Below are positions 23,601 through 38,100 of a stretch of DNA of 64,000 nucleotides, one piece after another (positions within the stretch are counted from its first letter, which is position 1; each line of letters begins with the position of its first letter). The translations under genes were made by a program, and so were the position numbers. Where the stretch lies: NCBI GenBank assembly GCA_004794655.1, contig SMMW01000015.1, forward strand, positions 124,001-188,000, in the 5' to 3' direction. This DNA comes from Marisa cornuarietis (taxonomy: Eukaryota > Mollusca > Gastropoda > Architaenioglossa > Ampullariidae). The notes below the pieces were generated by a model. That model worked only from the letters and a program-made list of their open reading frames with translations, was not told the origin of the DNA and made no database searches.

Positions 23601-26600
23601 GCGGAGCACATGTCCAATCCATCGTCAACGCCTTCGTTGAACCTGCGTGGTGATGGACTCGGTTTCAGTTCTTCGGTGGAGTTCTTCATTGGTGATGGTG
23701 TTTGGCCAAAAGATGTTAAGTATGCGCCTGAGGCATCTGTTTTGGAAGACGTCAAGCCTGTTACCGATGTTTTTGGTCATCTTCCATGATTCTGATCCAT
23801 AAAGGAGGGTGCTGATCACATTTGACTTGAAGATTCTCAGCTTGGTCTTCTGGCTGATGTTTTTTGCCTTCCATGTGCTCCTGAGTGAGGCGAAGGCTTG
23901 ACTGGCTTTCGCCAGTTGGGCTCGAATCTCCACCTCCGCATCCCCGGTGTTGGACATCTTGGACCCAAGATAGGTAAAACTGTCAACTTCCTCAATCTCT
24001 TCTCCATTTAGTTTGATGTTGTCTTGGACTCTGGCGTTCACTCTCATACTTTTTGTTTTCTTTGCGCTGACCTTCAAGCCAAGGTTTCCAGCTGTTTCTG
24101 AGAAGGCATTTGTTTTCTCCTGCATGTCTTGGTGGCGGTGTGACAACAGGGCAATGTCATCAGCAAAGTCCAAGTCTTCCAGCATTGTTGTTGCTGTCAT
24201 AGTCATGGTCCATTTGATCCCTCTCCTCTCTCTGTCGGTGGAATTCTTCATGATCCAGTCCATGGCCAGGATGAAAAGGAACGGCGACAGAATGCAGCCC
24301 TGTTTCACCCCAGTGCTGACGTTGAAGGGGGCTGTGAGCTCCATGTCACAGACCACCTGAGATTTGAAATCGCTGTACAGCATTCCAACGACCTGAAAAA
24401 GTTTTGCAGGTACTCCGTAATGCCTCAGGATCTTCCATAAGGACTCGCGGTGGATGCTGTCAAAAGCCTTCTCCAGGTCAGTGAAGTTGATGTACAGCGG
24501 TGCGTTCCACTCATTGCTCTGCTCCAGAATCTGACGCAGAGGGAAAATGAGTTCAGAGCAGGATTGCCCAGGGCGAAATCCTGCTTGCTGAGGCCGGAGG
24601 TCTTTCTCAACGGTTGCTGTCAGTCTTGACAAAACAATCTTGCTGAAGACCTTGCTGGTGATGGAAAGAAGTGTTATACCCCTCCAGTTATTACAGTCTC
24701 CAAGATCTCCTTTCTTGGGTAACTTGAAGATGAGCCCTGTCTTCCATGCATCGGGGATCTGTCCTGATTCCAAAACTTGCCTGAAGATTTCAGTCAACAT
24801 GGGAGCTGTCACATTCACATCTGCTTTCAACATCTCTGCTGTTATTCCATCTGCCCCTGGTGCTTTGCCGCTTTTCATTGCCTTGATTGCTGCTGTCACT
24901 TCTTCCAGGCTTGGCAGGTCTGTGCAGATGTCAAGGTCTGTATCTGCTGGCTAGATGTCTGCGAGCTGAGGGGGGGTCTGGTCTGTTCAGAACCGACTCA
25001 AAATGTTCCCTCCAGCGCTGTAGTTTTTCTGCCTCTCCCCGGACAACATTTCTGTTCATGTCTTTCACTGGTACCTCACTGCTTTTGAACCTGTTGTTTA
25101 GCTGTTTATTGATTTTATACAGTGTCTTCAGGTTATTTTTTTCTGCTGCTTCTTCTGCTTCATCTGCCAGTTACTCTATGTAGTCCCTTTTGTCAGTTTT
25201 GATCATCCTCTTTACCTCTTTGTTTATTTCTGTATATCTTTGTCTGTGTTGTTCCTTCAGACGTTCAGATCTGGTGTTGTTGATTTTCTGCTTGGTTGAC
25301 TTTCTCTCTTCTATCCTTTTCCATGTCTCTTCTCTGATCCATTGTTCTTTCTTTTTTCGTTGGAAGCCCAGTATTTTCTCTCCTGTTTCCTGTAAGACTC
25401 GATTTAAGTCCTCTAAGGTCATCTTCTGTTGGTCCCCTAGTGCCTAGAACCTGTTCTTAACTTCCACTACAAAGGCCCGTTTGGTGGCTGGGTCCTTCAG
25501 TCTGCCAGAGTCCACTCTCTGCTGACGTGCCTGTTTTCCTCGCGATCGACGTAGCTTCAGAGAAACTGCGGCTATCACAAGAGTGTGGTCACTGGCAACA
25601 TCTGCTCCTCTGTAGGCTCTGACATCTTGAAGTGAACTCCTTCATCTTCGGTTGATGATTACATGGTCTATCTGGTTCTTTGTGATCCCATCTGGTGATG
25701 TCCACATTGCCTTGTGGATGTCTTTGTGTTGGAAGAGGGTGCCTCCAATCAGTAGATTGTTTTCTTCACAAAAGTCTGCCAGTCTCTCTCCGTTGTCATT
25801 GATGGTTCCAATTCCATGCTTACCCATGCAGAGGTAATTCTAGGCTGCAGCCTTGCGGGATTCCCGCAAAATTTTGCTGAGGGGCACGTAGTCTGAAAGT
25901 CAGCGCGACAACGCACCCGCAAAAATACCGTGGCTGGCGCACTTTTGAACACGCGATGCGGCACTTCAAAAATAATTGTCATTCTTCACGCTGGTTTGAA
26001 ACCGACCCACTAGAATCGATGCTAATGACCGGACAGTTCTCAAACTGACGAGTTGTTATCCATCTGCAACCTGCTACAAATTTCGCGCCAGGAAGTAAAT
26101 TGTTGACGCTCCCACAGCGAAAACATTTGGGGCGGGAGAGATCAAAGGGTATCGGAAGCAAGCGAGTTGAAAGCGAAGTGAACGCGACTGTCAACTCAGT
26201 TTGACTTTTCGTTCATGACAAGAACAGAAGATGTCCCGGAAAGTAGAAATCGACAAGGACAGAAAGAAACAAACTCGTCAGAGTGTGCCGCACACTTTGT
26301 TGGAACTGAAAATGTAGACAACGAAATAGACAAATTGAGACAGAGACCGCACGTAAAAAACCACGCATCCAGAGAACCTGTCAGTGTGAATGGCTGAAGA
26401 AATGGCCTTGGCTAATGAACGAGGAGGAAGGCATGATCATCTCGAGATGTAAAGTTGCCTAAAACAATAAGAATAACGCGTTTACAACCCCGGGTGTGTT
26501 CAGTACCGAACGAGGATGCTGCAGAGACATTCAGACTTCCAACCACAGGCACTCTTTGGAGGCTGAAATTCTTCAGAAAGATTTCAATTTTCAAACTATT

Positions 26601-29600
26601 TTCAATTCTAATTTATTTCTGTCCTCATGACCTTTTCGGAACTTATGCTGGCGGTATTATATAACACTTAAAAATAACGTGTTGCGAACTTGATACAACA
26701 TCACAGGACATACAAGCTATCAGGGTTGCTTCTGCGACAATCTGTGCAAGAACATTAATGACAGGTTCCCAAAAGATGCAGGTGATGTTGCCTCTGGATT
26801 TTGAGTTCTTTCCATGCGCCCCATCTTTTTCCTGTCTGCAGAAGAAAGAACACCCTATGGAGACAAAGAATTAAATAAACAGATTTCTTTGGAAAACCAG
26901 CACAAGTGGGCAGCAAATTCAGTAAAATCTTGCTTGACAAAGCAGCATGTTTAGAGGAATGGATTGTGGTCAAAGAAACTGTAACGCAGAATGCATATCG
27001 GAGAGATTCCACAAGCTGTTTAAACTGTTATTTGATTTTTACAGGGATTCATTTCCCAATTTGCTGGTTCTTGGAAAGCCGTGCCTCCTTATGCTATACC
27101 ACAATGCAAGCTGTGAGAGGGAGCTTCGGCCATCAAAACCTAATAAAGTCTTGCCTCGAGGAGAAACATTTAAACCCCTGCACTAATGAAACATGAAAAG
27201 TGTCTAAACATTAGCTCATAGCCCAATGAGATGAACACAAAGACTAATTGGTTTGCAAATTTAGGATACTATGATCACACTAATGATGATGAAAGATAAT
27301 TTATCGATATAGAAGAAAAAGATATCTATGTGATTAATCTTCAATTTCTTGTGATTAATAAAGTATTTTGTTGTATACCAAATATTTATCGGAAAAAGCA
27401 GTGAAAATGTGTTTGTTTCGAGGGACCCATTGTTTCATTTGAAGGGCCCCTTTTTTCAATTGAGAGGGCCCCAGGGCCCCTCTTTTTGAAATCCTAGAAT
27501 TACCTCTGCCCATGATATGCTCCCTGCAGGTATTGTCACTTTCCACCTTGGCATTGAGATCGCCGGTGATGAGCAACATATCATGGGCTCGGTTGTCTCC
27601 GTGGCTGCCTGGAGCTGGTAGTAAAAAGCATCCTTGTCTTCTGCCTCAGAGTCTTCTGTTGGTGCATAGCAAACTAGCACTGTCAGCTTGGTGTACTTTG
27701 AATGGAATCTTGCTCTCAGAAGCCTGGGTCCATAAGGCTTCCATTCCACCAGTGTCTTTTCAGTTTTCCTATTGAGGAGTAGTGCTACTCCTTCAGAGTG
27801 TTGATCGTCTGATCTTTCTGAGAACAGGATAGTATGTCCTGATGCTAGTCTCCTTTTTGCCGTGCCGGTCCATCTGACCTCGCTGACTCCCATTATGTTG
27901 TACTTGTCAAACTCCTTGACTAGTTGGGGCAACCTGCCAGTCTGATACAAGGTCTTGACGTTCCAGCACCCCACCCTCAACTTCTGCTTTGGCTTAAGTA
28001 AATCCACCATCGGGGAGCCGGCTCCCTCTCAGGTTTGACTGTCGTCCGTCATAAGTCCAGTTACCTGGTGTGTTTCATTACCTTCGCCATCCATAATGAG
28101 TACTCAGGTTTTAGTTTCTGTAACATGCATTTTTTTTATATGGCGGGGTTGTTAGCCCTACCACAACCTAATTTACCTCTAGGTAAGGTGTCCACCTTAG
28201 TCGCCTCTTACGACATGCCTGGCTGGACAGCAGGGACCCTATTCTTACAATGCTCGCTAAGCAAGCATACCCCGGGGTCCCACAGGGGCCAGGAGCAGAC
28301 CACTGGTTGTAAAAACACCCTTAGCCCTATTGTCCACTCGACTGCTTAGTATTGCCAAAGGGCGATCGCGGTCCTTCTTTAATTAAATTTAGAACTCGAC
28401 CATTTTGCTCTGGCCTTGAACTAGCTGGTTCATGACAACTGATTCAAATCAAATGACAAATGATCAATTTTACTACCCTAAATTGGCAACTGTAACTAAG
28501 GAAGCGTGCTCAGTTACAAAAGTTGCGAAAAAAAACCAGAAGAAAGAAACAGAACAAGTGCTAGTTATAAGATAGCAATAAAGCAAATGGTGCATCATAA
28601 CAAAGCACAGGCACATAAAATTGGGTGTAAAACCTTTCTTAAGACACCTGTAACCTCACACACCCTTGTGCATGCTCAACTGATAACTTATTTATGGTCC
28701 TGATCATTCATATCAATAAGTTTGACTTAGTACAGTCCACTTTCTAATTAGCAAAGGCCAGGAATAACAAAGGCTACTGGCATATTTACTTAACTCTTTA
28801 TTGTCTTTATTTTTTCCACCCATCTTATCATTTCCCTCATATTTCTATTTCCTGATCTTTTTGCCAAAGTATTTCCTGTGAATAAAAAGAAGTTTTTATA
28901 TTTTAGTACAACTTTCAAATCTCAAGTTATCCAAGGTTTGTTATTTGGCAATATCACAATGATTTTGTTTGGTATTAATAATAATAGTGAAGATTTGTAT
29001 AGCGCATATTCACACTCGTAGAGAGTATGCTCTTAGCGCTTAAAACGGGGAAGAGACGTGGACTAAGTAGATACAGAACACAGGGGACGAAAGAAAACGA
29101 CAGTACTGACAAAAACAGATAACAAAAGGCATCAAGTAACAGGAACAGAGAAAAATAGTGATGGGTAAAGTAGCAAGAGGGAAGGTAAGGACTAGCATTG
29201 TGGACTAGGAGTAGTGCTCAAGGAAGAGGTGCGTTTTCAGTGCAGATTTGAAGGATTCAATTGTAGGAAGGTGGCGGATATGGAAAGGAAGAGAGTTCCA
29301 TTGTTTTGCAGCACAGTAGCCAAAAGTCCTGTGACCATAGGTTGTTGTTCTGGTGACAGGAACAGTCAGAGTACGGTTGTCAGAGGAAGAGCGGAGTTGT
29401 CTGGCCGGAGAGTAAGGGATGAGAAGTTCAGAGAAATAGTCAGGACAGGAGCCTGCAAAGAAATTAAAACACAGCACAGACAGTTTGTACTGGATGCGAG
29501 AACGGACGGGTAGCCAGTGTAGGAAACGAAGGAGAGGAGTGACATGGTCCCGTTTCCTTGCTCTAAGTACCAGACGTGCAGCGGAGTTCTGTACGCTCTG

Positions 29601-32600
29601 GAGTTTCTGAATGAGGGATGAGGGGCAGCCTGCCAGCAAGGAGTTGCAGTAGTCAAGTCAAAAAATGCTTACTGGACAAAACGCCAACTTGGTGGGTCTG
29701 TGGTATTCAGCTCGGATGTGTTAAAACAGGTTTTATTACATAAGTTTTTACAAGCACTTTAAATTTTCAGATTTTTCATTAGCTAGCTATGAAGATACAT
29801 GGTATTACAGAATCAACACTGAAATGTAAGAAGAAATAACATTTGGTAACTTATCTAGGCTATCACATGAATCATAAAAGCATCCCACGCATAGACTTCA
29901 GGAGAATCAAAGATGATATTGTTTCTCCCAGTGTGATACATAGTAAACCTGTTGAAACTGTTAACTCCTTCAGGTACCTAGGCACTGTTTTTGATTGCCA
30001 GATCAAACACTGAATGTGTTGTTAAACATGGCCAGCAAAGAATGTACCTTCTGCGTAAGTCAAACAGTTTTTCAGTTAGCAAAGCAGTCATGGGCCGTTT
30101 CTGCCAGTTGTTTATTGAGAGTCTTCTATCTTTTTCATTTGTATGCAGTCTGTCTATCCATGACAGGAATAGTTTGAACAATATCGTCCACATCTGCTCT
30201 AAGATAATTGGTATCAAACAGAGCTTCTTTTTGTGATTAACAAATAGGAAAGCTTCCTGCATTTTATCAATACCTGAACATGTACTAAATGGAGAATATG
30301 TGCTATTACGTTCAGGTAAACACTATACTATTCCTGTATGTAGAAACAATAGGCACATTAAATCGTTTGGGCCATTTGCAGTCCAGCTGCTCAATCACAG
30401 ATGAATTGTCAGTGGTGTGTGTGTGTGATGTTGTTTGTGTGCATTATGTAAGTTTTTTTTAAGATTGTGTCATTTGCTCATATGTTCCCACTTGTTCATT
30501 TTTTTCATCACTTATTGTGTCACCCTTCATATATCGTAGATGAGCACCTTCCCATGTTTAAATTGCCTACGGGGGACTTATAAAGCTGGTCATTGTCATT
30601 CTCAGTGCAGTCAAAACACCCCTGCAAATACTTGGTACTCTCCTCTGTCCAATACTTCACCAACTTCTTCCCCTAAGACTTACCAAAACATTACATGTAA
30701 TATTCAGGGCTAGCAGGTTTACTGCAGCCCTAAAGCACAAAGCTAAAAAATCAATTGCATAGGCGGTAAGCAAACCTTCAGCTAACATAATTATGACCCT
30801 AAACATGCATCAACATAACATATATGTATATATATCTTTACCAAATCTCACAGGGGCACACATAACCGAATATCTTAAAACTGCTTCAACATGTTGCTCC
30901 AGTAGCAACTATTCAGCATACATTATTAAAATAAGGTCAACATTCATAACTGATTAAAAAAATGCTTACTGGACAAAACGCCAACTTGGTGGGTCTATGG
31001 TATTCAGCTCGGATGTGTTAAAACAGGTTTTATTACATAAGTTTTTACAAGCACTTTAAGTTTTCAGATTTTTCATTAGCTAGCTATGAAGATACATGGT
31101 TGTCTTGTCACTTCCGCTCCACCGTTTTTTCGTCACTTGAGCGTTTGACACAGAAATGTCGGAGAAAGAGAGGAACAGCCAATAGAAAGGGAATGATTGA
31201 TGTCTGTGATGACTGGAATCATTGTGTCAAGGCACTCAAACAAAATGGTGGTCGGAACAAGATTCAGTGCACAAGATTTCTTTGGCGAGCTAGTGATGAT
31301 GTCTCTGACATGATTCTCAGTTACCGGCACAGAATCTGCAAAGGGTGCTCCAGTAAAGTTGGAGAAGTAGGGACTAGTTGATGAGTGGTCAAGGCTCGGC
31401 CTTGATAGTGTTGACTTTTTCCAGACAAAATGTTCAGAACGCACCTGGCAGTTGTGTGGCTAGAATTGTGCATGGCAAGGGTGATGATGTTTGCCACAAA
31501 AGAATCATGCCAGATTGGTCATGGCCCAGATCAAGAACCACATACCCAATCAGTAGGCTCCAGGGATACCAAAAAATATGCTACTGAAGCCAAAGTTAAG
31601 AGAAGGAACATCAACTGGTACATGATAAAGTGAAACAACTGCCCCATGAGCTAGAATGGTACCAATAGGACATTTTGGGACTTGTGGAAACTCAGATGGC
31701 TAGGATTTGGGGAGACAGCAATCGGTGGAGGCCATAAACTCTGGTACGGTAAGAAAGACAACAGAAAGGAGCATGGTGTAGGGAAGTGATGAAAGCGGTC
31801 ATCAGCTGTACACTTATATCCAGCATGCTGCTCTCCAGGCCTCACAATGTCATAATTTGTCCAAGTATATGTTTCAACTTCCACTTCAGACATAGAGTTT
31901 GTGCAGAGCCATCAATTCAACTAACACCTTACATCCCTACTTGGAATTCTCCAGATGGTTTGGTCCATAACCAAATCAACTTTATCCTGCTGCATAGATC
32001 TTTCCAGTCCAGCATCAGCAAGGCCAAGACAAGCACAAATATCCAGATGGTGATATAGGTAGTGACCACGACTTTGTCTTAATGAGCCTGAAGTTGAAGC
32101 CGACAATGAAGCCCCACTCAAACATCTCCCAAATTCACTTTAATTTGGAGGAACTGCAAGACCCAAACATTACAAAAAATTGTTTCTCTTGGATTTATTT
32201 GGATGTACCAAGGTGTTGAGAATATAAATAGTTTTACCGAGAAACTGAAAGAAAGATTGTGTGCAGATGGCAGGTTTGGAATAGTCATAGTAACAATAGT
32301 GATGGATTTTCCTTTTATGGTACATATGGCATTTTCCACAGTGTTAAAACATACCTCACAGTGAACAGTTTCATTTGCAGAGAACTATGACAAAATTTAG
32401 AAATTTTTAAGGTGTTGCAAATATTACTGTGCATTATTTTCATTACAAATAATATAATAATAATAGTGAAGATTTTTATAGCGCATATTCACACTCATAG
32501 AGAGATTTAAATAGGAGATTTAAATTGTCTTTTATGTAAAGCAGTTAAGAGCATGAAGTTCATTGTGTATTATGCTGTGAAGCTTACCTTCATTTTAGAG

Positions 32601-35069
32601 TTAGATATATTCATAGGAAATTTTACACTTTCTCAAACTTATTTAAACTTAGTTTACCTTTAGCATCAACAAACAAAAATATTGTCAAGAACTTGTCGTT
32701 ATATCTATTTTTATGCATTTAAAATCATGAACAGTTATGTTTGTATAGATTGATTTCAATATTTGGTTAAAGATGTATAATAACTGCACTTTTACCTTCC
32801 TGGTCAGTTATTGTAGAGTGTTATTATTCTTGATTGTAATATTGTTTATCATCGTTTTATTTTCTCCCATTCTGTAGAATAAATTGATAAATCAATCAAA
32901 AGGTCCCTTCAAAAAAAAAAAGCAAACAGTACCAGAACTACAGAACCATAAGCCTTATCAACCACCCAAGCAAAGTCATGCTGAAAGTAATACAGAAATG
33001 AATCAGCAGCAGAACTGAGATACTGCTAGTAGAAGAACAACCTGGCCTCAGACCAGGTAGAAGCACAGTTGAGCAGATCTTTAGCTGTTGCATCCTGAAA
33101 GAGAAACATCTTCAACATCAGCAGGATCTATACCACAACTTCATAGACTTTTTAAAGGCTTTAGACAGAGTCTGGCATGAGGTACTCTAGCATGTGATGC
33201 AAAAATTTAACATCGAAGAAGGTCTTGTTCAAGTCATTAAAGTGCTGTATAATAGATCAACCAGCACAGTACTGCAAAATAACCAAAGAGGAGTGATGCA
33301 TGTCACATTCAACTTTGCAAACAAACAAACTGATTAATCTGTATCATAGATATACATTTAAACACACTAAAACTGTAAGCCCCACTTCTAAAGATAAAGG
33401 TCTTTTGTTACAGTCACTTTCCTAAACAGTTCTCTTTGAAATCTTTGTCAGGTTAGGAGCTCCAACATGAAAGAAAACAGTCTTCTCCTGGCTGCTGCCC
33501 CTCTCCAAGTCCAGCAAGATCAAAGAACACAGAAAAAAAGAAAAAACCTGGACAGAAAAATACATTTCTTAAAATCTAATAATCATTCAGGTCAAATTTA
33601 CAATTTCACCAATCAAATAATAATCAAATTTAAATTCAGTCAAGAACTTACATACTCAAAAAGATTCAATAAAACAGACTTACCTCAGCATGTTTTGACT
33701 TAAATAAAAAGAACACTCTTCTAACAATTCTGGTCAGGATTTCAAAACATAGCACTGAGAAAACTGTCAGGTTTCCCTGTCAAGGACGCAAAACTGCTGC
33801 AAAAATCCCTCTTTCTTTCTCAGATCTTCACAATTTATGCTAGTAAAGCCTCTCAGTTACACTATTACATCAAAGAAAAAGTGGTCATGAGATTTAACTA
33901 CACACATCCAATCATTCCAAACCACTCACCATCCGCCCACTTTTTCTATTTCCTTTCTATCCAAATAAAAAAAAAGGGCAGCCTTGTGACAAGGAACTTA
34001 CTATCACAGACAGTAAGCATATGTCATGAGTGTCCCTTCCCACCTGTGCTGTTCAACATCATCATGTAGAATATCATGCTTGACCCCCCCCCCCCCCCCG
34101 ACCATCTCATTTTAATTTACATTGGTAGAAGCCCAGTTTGCAGATGATATTGAACTGATAGCAGGCACTAACAGAGAACTGCAAGACTTTAGCAATAGAC
34201 TGACAGTTTGAATGCAAATGGAGACCAGCACTGACTAGAGCTAACTGATGGTCAGTGACAATGGCAAAGCAGAGATCTACATGAATGGGGTATGGTTTTA
34301 AGAGGTAATAACTTAGGAGCCACCATCTCCAAAGATGACAGATATCTGCATCAGGATTGTGACAGTAACAGTGGCAATGGCTAGGCTAGAGTTCTGTACA
34401 GCCATAACATCAGAATTACTGTAAAGTATAATCTGTACAGGTCCCTTGTAGTACTGATCCTGCTTTATGGATGTAAAACATGGAATTTGTGTACCAATAC
34501 AGAGAAGAGATTCTAAGCATTTGAGAACAAGTGCCTGAGGAGGCTACTAAAGAACATCAAGAAGTGGATTGATCATCCTGTGCAAGATCTCCTCACTATC
34601 CCCCAGAACAGGCATGGTCTTGTTAGCTACTGTGTCTATGTGCTCCCCCAACAACAGGTCCAGCAGCGTTTCTCAACCTTTTACTTGTGATGCCCCCTCA
34701 GATGAAAAAAGGTACGTCTGCGCCCCCCCTTAGCCACTAATACCAATATGAGATATGACAAAATGAGCGCCTTCCCACCCTCCTTGTCAGTATGTAACGC
34801 CCCACAGAACCGCGGAAGTACAGTGAAAATGATATCCAACTGTCCTCAGCACAGGTGTAACGCCTGAACATTCATGAACCAATGTCTGAAATTATCATGA
34901 ATCAGGAGAGGCCAGACTTTGGTCTGAACTTCCTCCACATTAACAAACATCAGCGTACTTAGGGTGCATCTATACCACACTGAGATTCATTGTGTGGCAG
35001 GATATGGTAGATAACTAGCTACACAAACAAAATGCTCCATACTGCATGGACATATTGAGAAAATATCCC

Positions 35070-35116
<47 letters not shown>

Positions 35117-38100
35117 TCGATTATAATGTGCAGGTATCCATTCAAAAGAATGCTCATTGCACAGCAAAAACAGAAGAGAAGAAGATAATAAAATAACAGG
35201 AAAGTAAAAAAAATAATAAAGACAGAACTGGTGCTAGGTTGTTTAAGTCCGTCTTAAGTAAACAAATGGGTCTTCAGTCTTTTCTGAAACGTGGTTGCTG
35301 AGGTGATGATGGACAGTGACAATGGCAGACCATTCCACAGCTTAGGTGCAGCGTTTTTGAAGGCCATGACTCCAGTGCGCTTCTTGTTTGTGTCTTCCAC
35401 TGCAGGGACCCCTGGGGTCAGGGAAGAAAAATCCAGACACCTAAGCACTTAGACAGCAGTAGAATGGGGACCTTTCATGAAAGTTCAGCTGCAGCTGGCT
35501 CTTTCTGAATGGCATGACTCAGCAGGTTAAATGGTAGACAATATGCCAGGGAGAGTAGGGTTAGATAGCTACTCTACTTTTGCATGAAGGGAAGTTACAC
35601 ACCAAGCAGTAGGGAAGAGTAAGGGTTCATCGATATTATGAATCAACTGACTTTAGTGTCGAGCATGCTAATGTGTAAAAATGTTAATGTCATTATTAAT
35701 TTAGTTTTCTTAAATACCTATTGGTCTGACTAAATGAATTTCCACAAACCTTTAACATATTGTATGAATAAATGTATGCAAAGCAGTGAATCTTTTGTCA
35801 TACGTTGAATGTGTGAGAGTGCAAACCAAATGGGTTAAATAACTTTTTATTAAACCACATTTTTGTTAATATATCAAAGTGCTTTTGTCAAGTAATCGTA
35901 TGTAGCCCCAAAAAACCCCCTGAAAAACTATGTGTAGATGGCAACCAATAGCTATCTTTAAATAACACTTAAGAGCCTAAATTTGTATTACTTTCACGTA
36001 GAGCATTGATTGAATGTTTGTTAAAGCATGTGGTTTCTCCTTGCATTAATTATCTATTCTCATGCAGTGTACTTTATTCCAGAAACAAAATCATTCTGTG
36101 CACATACGTGCAAACATAAACAACAATACACCTGCACTTCAGCTGTATGAGTATAATGTCATGAAAAGATGAAAGGTGAGGGAAAATGTGCAAACATCTG
36201 TATGCAGGAGCAGAGAGGTATTCTTTGGTAGTTTCCTTGTGATGAGCAGAAGAGTCTACTTGATTTGTGGGACATATGTATTGGAAGCATTGTCAAGTAG
36301 TCAATGGAAAGATTAAAGATTTTTTTCTTTTGTTTTTGTCTGTCATCAGCTGGAATGAATGGCTGCCTGTTCCTGTCAAATACAGTGAACTACCACGAGA
36401 TGCAGTGCTGGCACTTACCATTTGGGATGTAGAAGGCACTTCCAGTGCCATCCCTGTGGGTGGCACAAATATATCCCTTTTTGGCAAACATGGGTAATTT
36501 TTTTTAATTAATGTGCATATCTTTGTAAACATTTAAAATGTAGATATCTTTTAAAGTTGTTTTTTGAGCTGTAGTTCAGAAAGGATATTTGGTAAGCATC
36601 TTTTATCTTGCTGCACTACATAATTCTTTCTCAACAGTGTATCTTTAAAGCATGTCTGGATAAAATAGAATGTATAGGTTAAAGAAATTGCAAATTTCAA
36701 CTTATATATCAAGTGAATGAGCACTAAGATACTGAAAGGTAAAGATAAAGGAAACACAGAAACTGAATATCATTGAATTACAAATTTTGAGTAAGGTCTG
36801 CTGAATGCTAAACATTTATATCATAAAGAATGAACCTTTTTGCCTTTAGATAGTACATTATTAATATAGTAAACCTTATGTGCCTTCAGTTCTACACAGA
36901 ATAATGAATTTTTGTTTAATTGTATTCACATTGACCTGAGATAATGCTGTTTAAATGCTCACAAAAGCTTTCCCTGAGATAAATGATGGCTCTGTTAACT
37001 CACTTCTCACATTCTACATATGTAGATATATGTAAATCTCAAAGTCATATGTGTACTCATACTTGGAATCTGGAAGTACCAATGATTTCTTCCCTCAGCA
37101 TTTTAGTCCTTTATGTGGTTCCTTTTTGCACCTTACCCATATTAGAGAGATTAAGCCATCATGTCTAATTGCCATAATGATAAGGGTATCACCTCCTGGA
37201 TGGTAGCCACAGTGACCATGCTTATCATAGCTGCATTCACATCCTCTTCCTCTCTGAGCTTAAGCGATTTCACCATGATATGTCCTGTCCCTCAGGGGCT
37301 GTGTTTGTGAAGCGAAGACAAGTTATTGCTCGGGGACAATGTGGGGAACTCAAGGAAAAGCACATTGTTTCCAACCTTAAAAATCAGTATATCATGTACA
37401 GATCCAGCAGATAATGATTTACCCCAGTAGCCATAGTTATAAAGTGGTAGAATAGATGCCCTCAGATAAAGAAACATGTAGTGCCCATGGGGTCTAGGCA
37501 TTGCATTGTTACTGCAAAAATAAGGTGTTTTTCCGTAAGTTTCCCAGCTTGCCCTAGGGAAACAACTTATTCTTGCTTCATAACTACAGCTACTGCAGTG
37601 GAAATAGACCCATTGCAGCTGATGCTAAGAGATGGCAACAGAGACCATATCTTGTGGTGCTGGGCCTGGCCCTGGGTGTTGGGAGGATGGACTTCTCTTT
37701 CCACCCTTTTCACTTATCCTCCTGGAATGGTATTTATATAAAAAAAATCACATGGGGAACTCAAGGACAAGTGTTTTGTTTCCAGAATTCTAAAGCAGTA
37801 TCCAGATCCCATTGTTTTAACCCCAGAGCTTCAGCTATATAGCAGTGACAAAAGGGGCAAAGAAACATGAAGTAGGGCCCATAGGGTCTGGATATCACTT
37901 TATAACTTTGGAAACAAGACGTGTCTCGAGTTCCCCATTTTGCCCTGGGGAAATCCAACTCATGCTTCATAACTACAGCCCATGGGAATGCTGAGTGGGA
38001 GGCCTTGTACCACATCCCTCACCTCTGTAAGCTGGTGGCCCATCATAGCTGCATCCTCCAGACTTTTGGGCATATTCTTATGGATAAATATGGCCAGTCA

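Larger units (their letters stand above)
23383..28010 (-). pseudogene. RTE ORF: APE endonuclease plus reverse transcriptase, broken
   Basis: The reading starts near 28010 with [20 protein letters not shown], then [10 protein letters not shown] (the catalytic Glu region), [11 protein letters not shown] and ITGDLNAKV; after the nested insertion come [30 protein letters not shown]. The RT part (24899-23625) has [68 protein letters not shown] and [13 protein letters not shown] as the catalytic palm. The C-terminal part to 23383 has the RWIGHVLRQ block, [10 protein letters not shown] and a final [11 protein letters not shown]. These are RTE-clade features. Frameshifts near 27600 and 23630 and a stop near 24950 disrupt it. 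Confidence 0.9.
23382..28288 (-). mobile_element. Full-length RTE-clade LINE with nested hAT insertion
   Basis: The element lies between 14-bp target duplications. Removing the nested hAT derivative (25829-27508) leaves about 3.2 kb, the usual size of an RTE. The 5' end is at 28288 with a short GC-rich leader containing GTCGTAAGAGGCGACTAAGG; the single ORF carries endonuclease, RT and a C-terminal tail; the 3' end has short ATTG repeats at 23382-23392. A few frameshifts and stops show it is no longer active, but it is fairly young. Confidence 0.9.

Noticed and set aside
34671..34950. A complete hAT element
   Set aside because: Only the left-end-like sequence is visible; no matching right end or TSD was found, so it is listed at low confidence only.
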